This document shows, piece by piece, positions 45,439-56,040 of a DNA stretch of 64,000 nucleotides. A program made the translations under genes and the position numbers. Each line of letters begins with the position of its first letter. Positions within the stretch are counted from its first letter, which is position 1. Origin of the DNA: Adiantum capillus-veneris. Lineage: Eukaryota; Streptophyta; Polypodiopsida; Polypodiales; Pteridaceae. The notes under the pieces are model-generated. The model was given only the letters and a program-made list of their open reading frames with translations. It was not told the origin of the DNA and made no database searches. The DNA is taken from contig CM043953.1 of the NCBI GenBank assembly GCA_014529385.2, forward strand, positions 116,403,049 through 116,467,048. The letters are read 5' to 3'.

Positions 45439-46606
45439 CTACAGCATGACCAGGGTTCAAGTTCAGTCAAGTCAATCTAGAATAGGAAGTGATCTGGCAC
45501 TTTTGTGAGTCTGTTTGCAAACCGTGCATGACCAGACACTTAGAGTAGATGCATATGCTCTGGTTGCACATAGCATGATCATCAGCATTCCCATCAGAAT
45601 CCATTAGAATCCATCAGGGGAATTTTCCAGTGCATTAAACCTATTTTTCCTATTTTTGATATTTTTCACTTATTTATTAAATGACTTTTGTTGGAAACTA
45701 GGTAGGGAAATTTTGCTAAGAAACCTAGTGCTAGCACTTTCTGGCAGAAGAGGTAGCAGGAGCACTCGCTCAACATGCAACTTCTCAACAGAACCCCCAA
45801 GAGGCCTAGCGTTTTTGCATCACAGCAGAAGGCTATGGTTTGTGGACCAGGTTAGCCAACATTTTTGCTCTTGCAGAGTTCTAGTTATAACAGATCAAGT
45901 AGACTCCCCAATGCTAGCAGATTCTCCATAGCAAGACGAAGATCAGCCCTAGCGTTTTTTAATCACTCTGACATCTCGACGTTTTGCAGTTCCATTATGA
46001 CGAAACTTTAAGATACATCAGCATTTTTAGTTTTCAGCAGCAGTCAGATTTTGTAGTAGAACCCTCGAACCTCGCAGATCTCACCTTCCCACAGCAGATC
46101 CTCGCCGCACGATCAGATCCTGCGTAGTTTGTAGATTCGCCCGAAAAACACAGATTTCAGCATCTGCGTTTCCACTGCGTCATTGTTGCATCGCCACCAT
46201 CGACATCCTCACCGACATAGAGTCAGAATTCAGCAGATAAAGATTTGCAGATTTTAGCCCTTAGCAGTTTCAAATTTCAATCGTCTCGTCGCCGTCCTCA
46301 TCATCCATCGACATCGTCGACAAGTCCAAGCATTGTAGAGATTTGTGCAATCATAAGTAGACCGCTCCCGCCATAGACAGTGGGGCCTTCGGAGGAGGGT
46401 TTGACAACATCTTTGGTGTCATATTCTCTATCTCTCAGTCTCATGCACCTTAATTCACAGTCTCATTCACTTTGATTGTGTCCATTGCACTCTCTCACTA
46501 AAGGAACGGAAGGCTCTCCCTTCAGTAAGTAAAAGGAACCTTGAGCATAGTTCGGAGCACTCTTCTTGAGCAAAGTTCAACATTCATTCCACTGCACCTT
46601 ACATTA
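45439..46606 (+). repeat. Z 3' LTR
   Basis: It is the partner of 42441-43498. It is preceded by a short purine-rich stretch (ATGGAAAAG) that may be the polypurine tract, and followed by GACAAG and the X protease/gag coding region. Confidence 0.85.
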
Positions 46607-46612
46607 GACAAG

Positions 46613-47880
46613 TCTAACTCTTCTTGATTCCTACCATTTACATTTGATGAAACATTAGAATCTTTTAGAGACTCTTTGACAAAAATCATGTACGCAGAAA
46701 CTGAGCTCTTCATTGACGTATCAAAATTAGGAGGATTTACAAGTGGAATAGTGTGGCCACGCTCACTAGCATCTATATACATGTTCTTTCCCTTGTAGGT
46801 GAAATAGATTCTCCTTTCAAGGAACTTCATATTGGCAGCCATGTAATCAAACCATGGCACCCTTAGGATAGCATCCTCATGTTGGAGAAGAGAGATGAAA
46901 AAGTCTTCTTTGTCGACATAGCTTTGGACATGAAGCCTCAACTTCCCCATCAAGGGAGTAATGGAGGCTTGTTGTCCCTTGAAATCTGTGTCAGCCATTA
47001 CCATATCTCCCATCTTGAAAGCTTGAATGCCCAACTTGGTGGCTAGCACCGTTGATATGAAGTTGTGAGTAGAGCCAGGGTCAAACAAGATGAAGGCATC
47101 ATGATCTCTTACCTTTCCCCAAACATAGGAAAGTGATGATCCTTTGCAATGAGCATCCTCTTTTGGAGCTTCAATAGTGGAAGGCCTAGGAGTCTCATTG
47201 TGAGCATTCTTCTTGGGGCAAGAATGATAGCCATGTCCTTGCTCCCCACACTTGAAACACTTATGGTCCTTGCAAAAAGCTTCAAGCTCTTCAGGAGAGA
47301 CTTTGTTTTTGCCTTTGTAAACTCCCTTCTTCTTGGACCGATTTTTGTTGTTGTTGTTGTTGGAAGTGCCTTGAGAAGAATTTTGAACATTGGTTTTCCC
47401 CTTTGCATCATTTTTGTCTTTGTTTTCCATGGGCTTGATTCTTGAAGCAACCATGGTATGATGGATTACTTCGCTAATAGAACCAGGCTGTTGAGTTGAT
47501 GTATTCCTCCATCTCTTCAAGTAATCCCGCATACAATTGCTACCTTTGCTCACAGAAAAGTCTATCTTTTGAAAGATAGTGGCCTTGTGATGTAAATCCC
47601 AAAACTTGTCTACATACTTGTGGATAGACTCATGAGAGAGAAGCTTCAAGCTACGCCATTCGGTAAGCACTTTGTCCTTTGCATCACTTGCAAGGAATTT
47701 CTTCATGATGGAAACTTGTAGAGTTTTCCATGTCTTTGGGGCTTCGCCATTGCCATGAAGGCTATCCCACCATTGACGAGCTGATTTTTGGAAGTGCATA
47801 GCTGCATGGTGTAGCTTGGAGGACTCCGTGAAGCCCTCGTCTCCAAAGTTCGCATCAAATTGCTGAATGAACGCCAACAC
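46613..47880 (-). pseudogene. X gag zinc knuckle and protease
   Basis: The capsid part (FQKSARQWWDSLHG, SIMKKFLASDAKDKVLTEWR, SLKLLSHESIHKYVDKFWDL) is followed by a Lys/Asn-rich linker. The zinc knuckle CFKCGEQGHGYHSC lies near 47220-47262. A retropepsin-like block reads FDPGSTHNFISTVLATKLGI (near 47030-47090) and continues with LRVPWFDYMAANM. It is a long continuous frame, cut on its downstream side by Z. Confidence 0.9.
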
Positions 47881-47950
47881 TTTGTCGGTAGCACCAAAGG
47901 CGTCATCATAGGTGAGAAAAGAGATACTCTTTCCTTCTCCTTGAACTTAT

Positions 47951-48491
47951 TTAGCTTTTATGACCTTTCCCATGCAGGGTATGATTTGTGATGTGCTCCC
48001 CTCCTGTATTCTCTAGGAGAATAGCCATAGCTTTCATCGGAAGAGGAGGAAGGTGAAGAATAAGGAGAAGAGGGTGACCTCTTCCTAGCCTTTTTCTTCC
48101 TTTGTTTCCTCTCTTCCTTTTCGGAATGATGAGGAGAAGGACTGTGTGTTGATATTTTTCTCTTGGGAGGAGTGGGGGATCGTCTAGACCGCCATCTTTG
48201 TGGATCCACATCTTCAAAGGAACTTAAAATTTCATTGCAGTCTTGCTCTTTGGATTCCTCCTCTCCCATGGTAGAGAGTCTTCTTTTGGGGGTCTCTTCA
48301 AGAGGCCTCCTAAGCTCTCTCTCCTCTTGGAGAGTAAGGAAAATTCCATAAGCACTAAGTTGTGGAGTAACTTTAGCTTGCAAAGCAGGGTTGCCCATAG
48401 CTTGCTGCAACCTAGCAACGAGATAATTGACAAACATGGGGGCATCATCATCAGCAACTTCATGTGCAAAATCAAAGCTATCAATGTTCAT
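47951..48491 (-). pseudogene. X gag N-terminal part
   Basis: It begins MNIDSFDFAHEVADDDAPMF and LVARLQQAMGNPALQAKVTP. It then becomes strongly basic and Ser/Pro-rich (KRKISTHSPSPHHSEKEERK, RKRSPSSPYSSPSSSSDESY). It lies just upstream of the capsid part, as expected for the gag start. Confidence 0.7.
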
Positions 48492-48888
48492 TCTACTCTA
48501 TTGATTATTGTCAGCCAAGTTAATAAATCTATGTATGTACTTAGTGTATGCTTTGGCAATTCAAAACTTTAGTTACCACTCCTCTTAGCCTTTGAAAATT
48601 GTCTCTTAAGTATCTACACTCACATCTCAAAGTGGTTAATTATAGAGAGTAGTGGAGTAGGTCTAACATAGTAGAGTTGCCAAGGGATAGCTCCTTTGGG
48701 ACTTCTTATGGCTCAGTAATGGTAAAGCCATAGGCAAGTCTAAAAAGACTCCATTATTAAGTCCAAAGCTCCCGAGTTGTGCACCATATCCCGCATAGTG
48801 GGCTCAACAAAACCGATCGTAGATCCTAGTTCCACTTACCCTAATATAATTAACAACAAGAAAAGAGAAACCAAATGCTCTGATACCA
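48492..48888 (-). promoter_or_regulatory. X leader and primer-binding site
   Basis: This non-coding leader has TGGTATCAGAGCAT on the minus strand at 48875-48888, the tRNA-Met type primer site, one base from the 5' LTR. It confirms the minus-strand direction of X. Confidence 0.9.
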
Positions 48889-48889
48889 A

Positions 48890-50466
48890 TGTAATGGAAT
48901 TGACCTATTTAACTTGAGAGTAGCGGAATTTTATGAGAATATTTTTGGAGATTATTTTGTGAGCATAGCGGGTGAACATAATTGAAGATTACGACATAGT
49001 CATAGCATTAGTTAACTTGGCATGAACAATAATTTTGCAAGAGAGAATTTAGACAACATGACAACAGTTGAGGATTGGATTTATGTGGTGCCGTTCCCCC
49101 CTCCAATAGGCATTTGTATTATGATTTCTCCCATTAAAAGAGACTTGTTACAATACAATCTTTGTTTTCCTTGTGACCGAGGTGATGCAATGAATATGGA
49201 AAGCTTCATGCATCACAAGCATAGAAAAAACTTTGAAGAAATCTTTAACTATTCCAAGCCTCGATCCCAAGACCTCGAACACCTTCGAAAGTGGAGAAAG
49301 CTACGAGGGAATGAGGGTAGGGAAGAGGAAGAAGAAACATTTCATAGGAGAAAGAATCAGTTCCTCGCTTATCATAACTCTTCTTGCTAGCATATATAAT
49401 AGCATAGTAGTGAAGATGGAGAAGACGGAAATCTTAAGCATTGAAGCATGGCTCTTGGTTAGATTTGCACTCCATAGCCAAGAGTGTTGGTGTAGGCTCT
49501 CAACCTCTACTTGCTTGGAGAAGGAGACGGAGCTCTTGCACTTTGCACATTGTATAATGAGAGTGTTTGTGAGTGTGTGTGGGAGAGTATATCCCCTAAG
49601 AAACCCCTAGATTTCTTTGGTCAACCCGTCCTTGTAGCTCATGCTTGAATCTCATTGGACCCCTACAGGCCTAGCCAATCACAAGCAGGAGGCATTACAA
49701 GCAACAAGGGCAACAAGGGTATCCTTGGGACAAGTGTTCCCCTTTCCCCTTTGAGAGAGAGGACTTAATAAATGAAAAGATAATTAACTAAATCTCCTAA
49801 ATTATCATTGGACCCCTTAGGTGGCCAACCAATAGGCTTCAGGCACACCATGAGGGCAACATGAGGAGGAACTTCACAATTGTCCCCTTTTCTTTCTTTG
49901 TATGAGGCATGCCTTGTGTGAGTGCATGTGTGTTCTCTCTCATCCCCTCTCATGTAGGGCGCTTCCCCTCCTTGTAGGGATTGAATATTTGACTTTTGAC
50001 ACCTCAAGTCCCTCAAGCTTAGACCTAGTTCCCACTACAAGCTTGGTCCTTAAGCACTTTAAGGTTGGGTTGGGTTCTCACCTCAAGTACAGCCCTAGCC
50101 TCTCAGGCATGTGAAGCACCTCAAGAATCTCAAGCACCTCAGTCATCAAGCACCTCAAGCTCCTTAAGCTTGGTTCGGGTTCCCACCTCAATCTTAGCCC
50201 TAGATTACCTAAGGTCAAAGGACTTTTACACTAACTATTGAGGTCTTCAATGAAGCTAACCCTAAGGTCTTATGCTCCATTGGTTAGCCTTGCTCTTTGA
50301 TAGGCTATCTCTCATTTGGTCCCCTTTACCATTGGCCCTGTGTTGAGATAAATCTATAAGCACCTGTCTATATCTTAACCCTTGTTCTTGTTTATTCTCC
50401 CACATTAAATGATCATTTTAATATGAGAAAATCATTTGGGTTGGTTAGATATTAGATTTTATGACA
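48890..50466 (-). repeat. X 5' LTR
   Basis: This complete 1577-bp LTR begins TGTAATGG and ends ATGACA, followed by AGACC. It provided the uninterrupted template that shows where Y split the other LTR. Confidence 0.94.
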
Positions 50467-50471
50467 AGACC

Positions 50472-50734
50472 TCACTCTCTCTCAACACACAACACGCTGT
50501 CACGTATACTTAGTTGAGCTCCAAAGTTGATTCATTCAAGAAAGTTGTATTAGGTTTACAAAAATTGGCTTTTATATCGCAGCCTTGGAGGTTCTAACTC
50601 ACCAAGATCACATCCTACCATCTATTATGGGGTTAGAGATTCCGCATACTTACTAAATTACAATTTGGAAACTCAATCAAGTCCCAAAATAATTACAACC
50701 AGTTTGTGAAAATAAGTATTATAAAAATTGGGCT
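50472..50734 (-). other. Right piece of the W upstream region
   Basis: It continues 26784 in the pre-insertion sequence. A minus-strand TATA-like GATATAAAAG occurs near 50568-50578. There is no gene. It may be an LTR shared between remnant P and fragment W. Confidence 0.4.
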
Positions 50735-51850
50735 CTTCTAGTGTGTTATCCATAGTCATCAACACACTTGGTTAACTCATTTAGTTTGACCATCTATTTC
50801 TGGATGATCTGTTGTACTGAGGTTGAGTTATGTACCCAATTGTTTAAATATAGCCCTCCAAAAATGACTGTTAAACTTGGGATCACAATCACTCGCAATG
50901 TTACTTGGAAATCCATCAAACTTGTACAGATTTTCCACAAATAACGTAGCTAATTCTGGAGTCTTTATTGTCCACTTGGTTGGAGTAAACTTGCATAGTT
51001 TAGTCAACCGGTCTATGACCACCAATACCAAGTCAAGGCCTTGTATAGTGGTAGGTAAACCCACGATGAAATCCATAAGATACTTTCCCATTTACCGTTG
51101 GGAATCTCTAAAGGATTAAAGAGTCCTCTAGCCTTCAGGCGCTCTGCTTTGTTAGCTTGACATTTTTGGCCATGCAAGACATAGTCTTGAACAAATCCAT
51201 GTAAACCTGGCTAGTAAAATTGTTGTCTTGCGAGAGCAAGTCTTTTAAATGTCGGGGTGCCGTGCACTTGGACTCTCGTGACATACATAAAGAATCTGGC
51301 ATCGAATGTCCGTGTCCGTCGATACACACTCCCCTTGTGGAGTAGGTACCCATTATCGATGGAAAAGTTCTTCCATCTCTGTAGTTCATCACTCAAGGGA
51401 GGAGAACTGTGTGTGGAGGAGAACATCGGCATGCTCATATTTTCCCTTCAAAGAGTCCAAAAACTCACTTCTAAGTTCCATGAACAAAAGAGAGTTGATC
51501 TCAGGCATACAATTAAGAGAATCAGCCACCACATTGTATCGGCCTTTACGATATCGGAGCTTTGCATCATACTCCTTGAAGAATCTCAAACCACCTAGAT
51601 TTTTGACCGTTCAATTCAGTTTGGTGTGTGAACCATTTTATGCTTTCATAGTCAAACACAATTTCAAATTGAGCTCCGTACAAATAATGCCACCATGTCT
51701 TTAAGGAGGACACTATTGTGTAGAGTTCTTGTTCATAAGCAGAATAATTCTGCTGCACTAAATCAAACTTCTTTCTTTCAAATGCAATTGGCCTCCCCTC
51801 ATGTAGAAGGACTACTCCAATAGCACAGTTACCATTAGGAAAAATATGAA
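50735..51850 (-). mobile_element. Ty3/gypsy RNase H-integrase remnant P
   Basis: The minus-strand remnant shows RNase H (LHEGRPIAFE, ELYTIVSSLKTWWHYLYGAQ, IKWFTHQTELNG), the linker YRKGRYNVVADSL, and integrase pieces. The integrase pieces include MDFIVGLPTTIQGLDLVLVV, IDRLTKLCKFTP and IASDCDPKFNSHFW; the third catalytic block follows near 50790. Both ends are truncated and it is broken in several places. It may belong to the same family as W. Confidence 0.8.
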
Positions 51851-52621
51851 CCCTCTAGGGGCCCTTTGGGATTAAGGTTAATTACTGGCTTAATTACAGG
51901 CCAGCCAATGAGAAGAGAGTGGTGGACACACTCTATACCCTCAAAAATGTAGGGAGACAAAGTAGTCTTACACTTCTTAATGGCCTCTTACCTGGTGAGA
52001 AGGTGGGATTGGGTGGGGGGGGGGGGGGGGGGGGGTTGAGCCATATGGAACCTCCAGCTTCCCTCCTTTTTTATCCGATTATGAAAAAGTTTCAAAATTT
52101 TGAAATTTTTGAAATTTTTCAAAACTCAAATTTTATCTTCTTAAAACCCCCCTAAACCTATTTTATGGACAAAAAAGCATTTTTTGACCTCAAAAAGTCC
52201 AAAAGTGCACCCAAAAACCCTAAAATTTAATTTTCATAAAATTTTTTGAAAAATCGTTTTTTACTATCCAGAACCCCCCCAAAAGTAGTCCTTAGGCAAA
52301 AAGTGATTTTCTCTCTCTAGAACCCCTTTTGCAACCCCTCCTTGGTTGCAACCATCACACTCACCCTCTACTCCAACACTCTCTCTCTACATCATCTCCA
52401 TTGCTGCAGCGAGAAAGATCCTCTCTCTCCTCCCCTACCACCTTCTATTGCCACACCAAGCAAGGGTTATCCACCTTCTCCTTCCATTGCCACACCAAGC
52501 AAGGGTTAACCACCTTCTCCTATCACTTTATCCCACCTACATTGTAGCAACAAGCAAGGTCCTGCTCCTCCTCCTAATCTTTACTCGTCTCCCTAACCTG
52601 GACACAACAATTTCCCTTCAC
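51851..52621. other. Low-complexity stretch with G21 tract
   Basis: No gene is seen. The stretch holds a run of 21 G (52015-52035), A/T-rich runs with AAATTTTTGAAATTT words, and then a CT-rich part with a roughly 50-base near-duplicate (CCACCTTCT...CACACCAAGCAAGGGTTA, about 52438-52510). It leads into the unknown gene at 52622 and could hold its promoter. Confidence 0.5.
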
Positions 52622-54039
52622 ATGGATGCATTTACCGAGGTTTCTACGTTCACGGAGAAGCACATCATAAAATATTATGTATCTATCTCTCCACATGCAG
52701 GGATCTGGGTGCCTTGCGATCTTTTGCACTACATACACAAAGGTGATCACCCATTCTCCAAGCGGTTGTGACGGTTCAATGAAATTGCCACCAACGCAGG
52801 CCATTTCTTGGACGAGCAAGCCTCAGGTGTGTCATCGCTCAAGAAGCGCAAGTTGGGGTGGAGTACCTTTCTTGGCTGGTAACATTCATCTTCTTGGTGA
52901 GCGAGGAACCTGATATGGAGGAGCTCCATTTACCACACATTCAGGTTGGGTCCTTCATCAAGGACACCAAGGAGCACGTGGTTGACCCCATGAACCTTGC
53001 AGCAACAGAAGGACAAACACTTCAGTTCGAGTACCCCAAGGGGCTCAAGGAGGTGGTAGAGAAATCCATCGTTGTGGTTGGCCCAGCTAGTGACATTATA
53101 GTTCCACTACCATTGACGGATGAGGCTATCCCAGAGGTGGAAATAAGACACTTCTCCTCAATGGTAGTGGATGGGAAGGAGTATGTGTTTATGTATGATT
53201 TGGAGAAAGCATTTGTCATGTGCATGGATGAATGCTTGAGCGTGCTATGCAACAGCACCAAATTTCCTTAAACAATACACCAGATGCCCTTGAAAGCAAG
53301 CTCTTGCCACTTGGGGACTCTGTTTGCTGACACTATTGCAGTTGTGTGTGCAGAGGTCCTAGCAGCAGAGCAGATGCACGTGGTTGAGGAAGAATTCCAA
53401 GCCACACAAGCCAAGGTTGAGGCCGCTAGGATGCCTATGCCACTACGCAAACCCCCATCTGATGAACAAAATGTCGTAGCTGTGGTGCATGGGAGCATTG
53501 ACTTGGATGGAAAGGGCAACAGGGAGGAGGACAACAAGGAGCACGAGGTAAACTCTATCCTAAATTTCATGTTATTTTTTAATCCTTCATTGTCTTTTTT
53601 TTTAACCTTGATTGGTTTATTCCAGGACGTAGTGGAGGTTGATGATTTTGCAGCAAGGACGATGGGCTTTGTACCTCAGTCTTCCCTTGTGCATTACCTA
53701 GGACAACTCCCCCCTGGTGATGTTGCCATTGTTCATAATGAATTTACTCCCCAAGGCCATTTTATGACGTGGCCATTGAAAGCTTTGAGCAAGGTTTTCT
53801 CCTTGTGCACCATTGCTCAAACTGCGCATCTTGTGTTCTTAGTGCGTAGATCCCTTGTATGCACAGCATTTGGCACTGGCTTCCATGGTAAAGTGCTTGC
53901 CCAAATAGGGATACATGCTTCCATTGGCTCAACTGACCCAAAGGCCATAGCGTAGTCCCTCTTGACTGGGGAGTTGCCTTACGCAGAAGAGAGGCGCCAA
54001 GAAATGGTCAAGAAAATTATGAACTCCTCAGATGTATGA
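52622..54039 (+). pseudogene. Unknown gene, broken, with probable intron
   Basis: An ATG at 52622 opens MDAFTEVSTFTEKHIIKYYV. Coding-like sequence runs to a stop at 54037-54039 after MNSSDV, about 440 codons without the intron. It is interrupted about four times. A GT...AG block of 78 bp (53548-53625, pyrimidine-rich before TTCCAG) splits KEHE from DVVEVDDF. AATAAA follows at 54063-54068. Recognisable stretches are EVEIRHFSSMVVDGKEYVFM, CMDECLSVLCNS and GFVPQSSLVHYLGQLPPGDV. I do not recognise the family. It converges with the histone-like gene downstream. Confidence 0.5.
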
Positions 54040-54364
54040 TGTAAAATCAACTTATTGGAAGTAATAAAAAATGTTTTGAATTGTCTCTCTATCTTGTACA
54101 TTTCTCTAAATGTGATCTGTCAATCTTGAAAATTGTTGTAATTGGTGATATGTTTCAATAAGCTGTGTCTTTTTTGCTTGAAGTAACAACACAGCGGAAG
54201 TTGGATGCACATGATACTCCTTTCAAATTACCTTAATTCTGGGGACAATATAAAACACATCTGAATGAAAAGAAGTGGTATCTCTACAGTAATGTTGCAA
54301 AAACATTTTCTTTCACTTAATCTATATCTTTAAGTATCCTAGGGGGCAGAGAAGCCTACCAAGT
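54040..54364. other. Downstream region of the unknown gene
   Basis: AT-rich. It contains the AATAAA at 54063 and no further coding sequence. Its end (GTATCCTAGGGGGC, 54334-54347) resembles the outer arm of the second hairpin element. Confidence 0.4.
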
Positions 54365-54458
54365 GCAAAAACAGGGCGGCCACAAGGGCGCGCAAATGGC
54401 CCATCCATCTATTTTGGATGGCCAATTTGCGTGCCCTTGTGGCCACCCTTTTTTTTGC
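54365..54458. repeat. Hairpin element 1 (MITE-like, partial)
   Basis: Inverted arms 54365-54406 and 54416-54458 share the core GGCCACAAGGGC...GCAAATGGCC around a 9-base loop. The left flank still resembles the outer arm of hairpin 2, but the right outer arm is replaced, so this copy is partial. Confidence 0.8.
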
Positions 54459-54643
54459 ATATGGAACCTATGTTTGCACTCAAGGACACTATAAAAGGTA
54501 AGACAACTGATGAAAATTTAAGTTTTCAAGCACACTATCACCTCCTTCAGCTCTACCTAATAGTTCCCTGCACCAAAAGGCCCAATTACATTGGATAGTT
54601 AAAAAATCTAGTTTAATGTTTCATAAACACTTGGTTTCACTAT

Positions 54644-54830
54644 ATATTAACTTTTTTGGTATCCTATGGGGTAAACAAAGCTAGAAAGTGTAAAAAAAAT
54701 AGTGGCCACAAGGGCACGCAAATAGGTCATCCAAAAATGATGGATGGGCCATTTGTGTGCCCTTGTGGCCACAACTTTTTTTGCACTTTCTAGGCTTGTC
54801 TATCCCATAGGATACCCAAAAAGCTAATAT
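54644..54830. repeat. Hairpin element 2 (MITE-like, near complete)
   Basis: Inverted arms of about 89 bases (54644-54732 and 54742-54830) surround a 9-base loop. They include GTATCCTATGGG outward and GTGGCCACAAGGGCA inward. It has no coding capacity. It is related to the element at 54365, so this is a small foldback family that lies between two convergent genes. Confidence 0.85.
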
Positions 54831-54978
54831 TTGATTTATATTTAACTCTTCATGTTCAGAAGCGATAAACTCAAAACACATGGATAATAAACACAACTGT
54901 TAATCATTTTGTCATTGCAAAGTCATATCATTACAAAGATAAAGGTGTGCAATACAAAAAGAGGGATAACTTCGGCTA

Positions 54979-55871
54979 ATGCTCGAAGTCCCGTCGCAAT
55001 CGACGTGCAAGCTGCATATCTATTGGTTGTATTGTCACTCGCTTTGCATGAATGGCGCATAGGTTGGTATCTTCCAACACCGAAATGATGTGGGCCTCTA
55101 CAGCTTCTTGAATAGCCTCTAGCACTATTGCTTGCATTCTATACTGATTCCATAGCTTTGAAGCACCTCCTTCACTGTGCGAGCAAAGGTGGCGCTTTGA
55201 ATTAAAAGCTCTATAGTCTTTTGATAGTGCCGGATTTTTGCAAATGGCCTTGTTATTTTTCGACGCCACTGAGGTTGTCTTGGGGGCACTTGCACATTTG
55301 CTGGCTGGCAGCGTTTAGGCTTCTTGAAAAACTTTGACTTGCGCTTGATTACATGCTTAGGAGCTGGATCTGCAGCCTGTTTTGATTCATCCCCTTCCCT
55401 TGGCTCCCAATCTTGTGTTGTGGGGAGAGCTCCCTGGCCTCGAGGCAGTGTCTTCCCCCCAACGGACACTCGATGTGTGCGTGGTATATCAGCTCACTGC
55501 CATGGTGGCTCTCTCTTTGATTCAGTGTCTGTATGGACCACCCAAGTCCTGGATGGTTTTGCTTGTGATTTGTGGCGTGGCGGCTCCTCCCTATTGGACT
55601 CTGGTGTTTGTTGGGCCTCTTCTTCTCTCCAACGCTGGGCACGTTGCTTCATTCTCCGTCTAGGTGCTTCTTCTTGTGGACGTAAAGATTCTTGAGCCCT
55701 TGATGACTCTTGTGCCCTACTACCATGCCTACTGCTAGAAGAGTGCTTGGAACGTCCAGGTGTTCGTGGCCGTTTTCTTGTGCCTTTAAGCCATGCCAGC
55801 TTCTCACATCCTCGGAGGGTGTTTTTGTTGGCATGTGGATGCTTTTTTGTGGTTTGTTTGGTGCACACCAT
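54979..55871 (-). pseudogene. Divergent histone H3-like gene with very long N-terminal tail, broken
   Basis: Histone H3 pairs with H4 in nucleosomes. Here ATG at 55871 opens MVCTKQTTKK, parallel to the canonical H3 start MARTKQTARK, keeping Lys at positions 4 and 9. A basic Ser/Arg/Glu-rich tail of well over 100 residues follows. The fold then appears: [12 protein letters not shown] (alpha N), [15 protein letters not shown] (alpha 1), [13 protein letters not shown] (alpha 2), and [15 protein letters not shown] with [13 protein letters not shown] at the end. The block [15 protein letters not shown] is identical to canonical H3. The tail and fold lie in three frames, so either introns or frame changes separate them; I favour a pseudogene. 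Alpha 1 diverges somewhat toward CENH3, but the loop 1 length is canonical. Confidence 0.78.
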
Positions 55872-56040
55872 TAGGTATGGTAAGAGCTCACATGTGCTTA
55901 ACAAATGACTGGTTTATGAGAGCATGCAATATTTATAAGGGCCCATTTAAAAAGGGCCTTGTTCACACTAATTCTGGAAAAAAACTATTATTTTTAAAAT
56001 GAACATGTTATTAAGAGTTAGACCCTGCGTTTACGTGTAG

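Larger units (their letters stand above)
42441..46606 (+). mobile_element. Non-autonomous LTR element Z inside X
   Basis: Z is about 4.17 kb, flanked by an apparent duplication GACAAG (42435-42440 and 46607-46612). Its LTRs are about 1.06 and 1.17 kb. Just inside the left LTR is TTGATATCAGAGCTTTGG (43499-43516), close to the tRNA-Met primer site, which gives a plus-strand direction. The internal part encodes unknown proteins but no RT or integrase. The outermost bases do not read TG...CA, so the ends may be off by a few bases. It is a LARD-type relic, broken. Confidence 0.8.
26790..50466 (-). mobile_element. Ty3/gypsy chromovirus X (host of two nested insertions)
   Basis: Chromovirus X is on the minus strand and is flanked by the 5-bp duplication AGACC (26785-26789 and 50467-50471). 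Without the nested elements Y and Z it is about 8.6 kb with LTRs of about 1.56 kb. It has a tRNA-Met type primer site, gag with zinc knuckle, protease, RT, RNase H, integrase and chromodomain. Element Y lies inside the left LTR, and element Z lies between protease and RT. The coding parts are broken in several places. It is older than Y and Z. Confidence 0.92.

Noticed and set aside
54979-55469. Calling the H3-like gene CENH3
   Set aside because: Alpha 1 leans that way, but loop 1 has canonical length, loop 2 is [15 protein letters not shown] as in ordinary H3, and the start resembles the H3 tail. Only a tree can decide.
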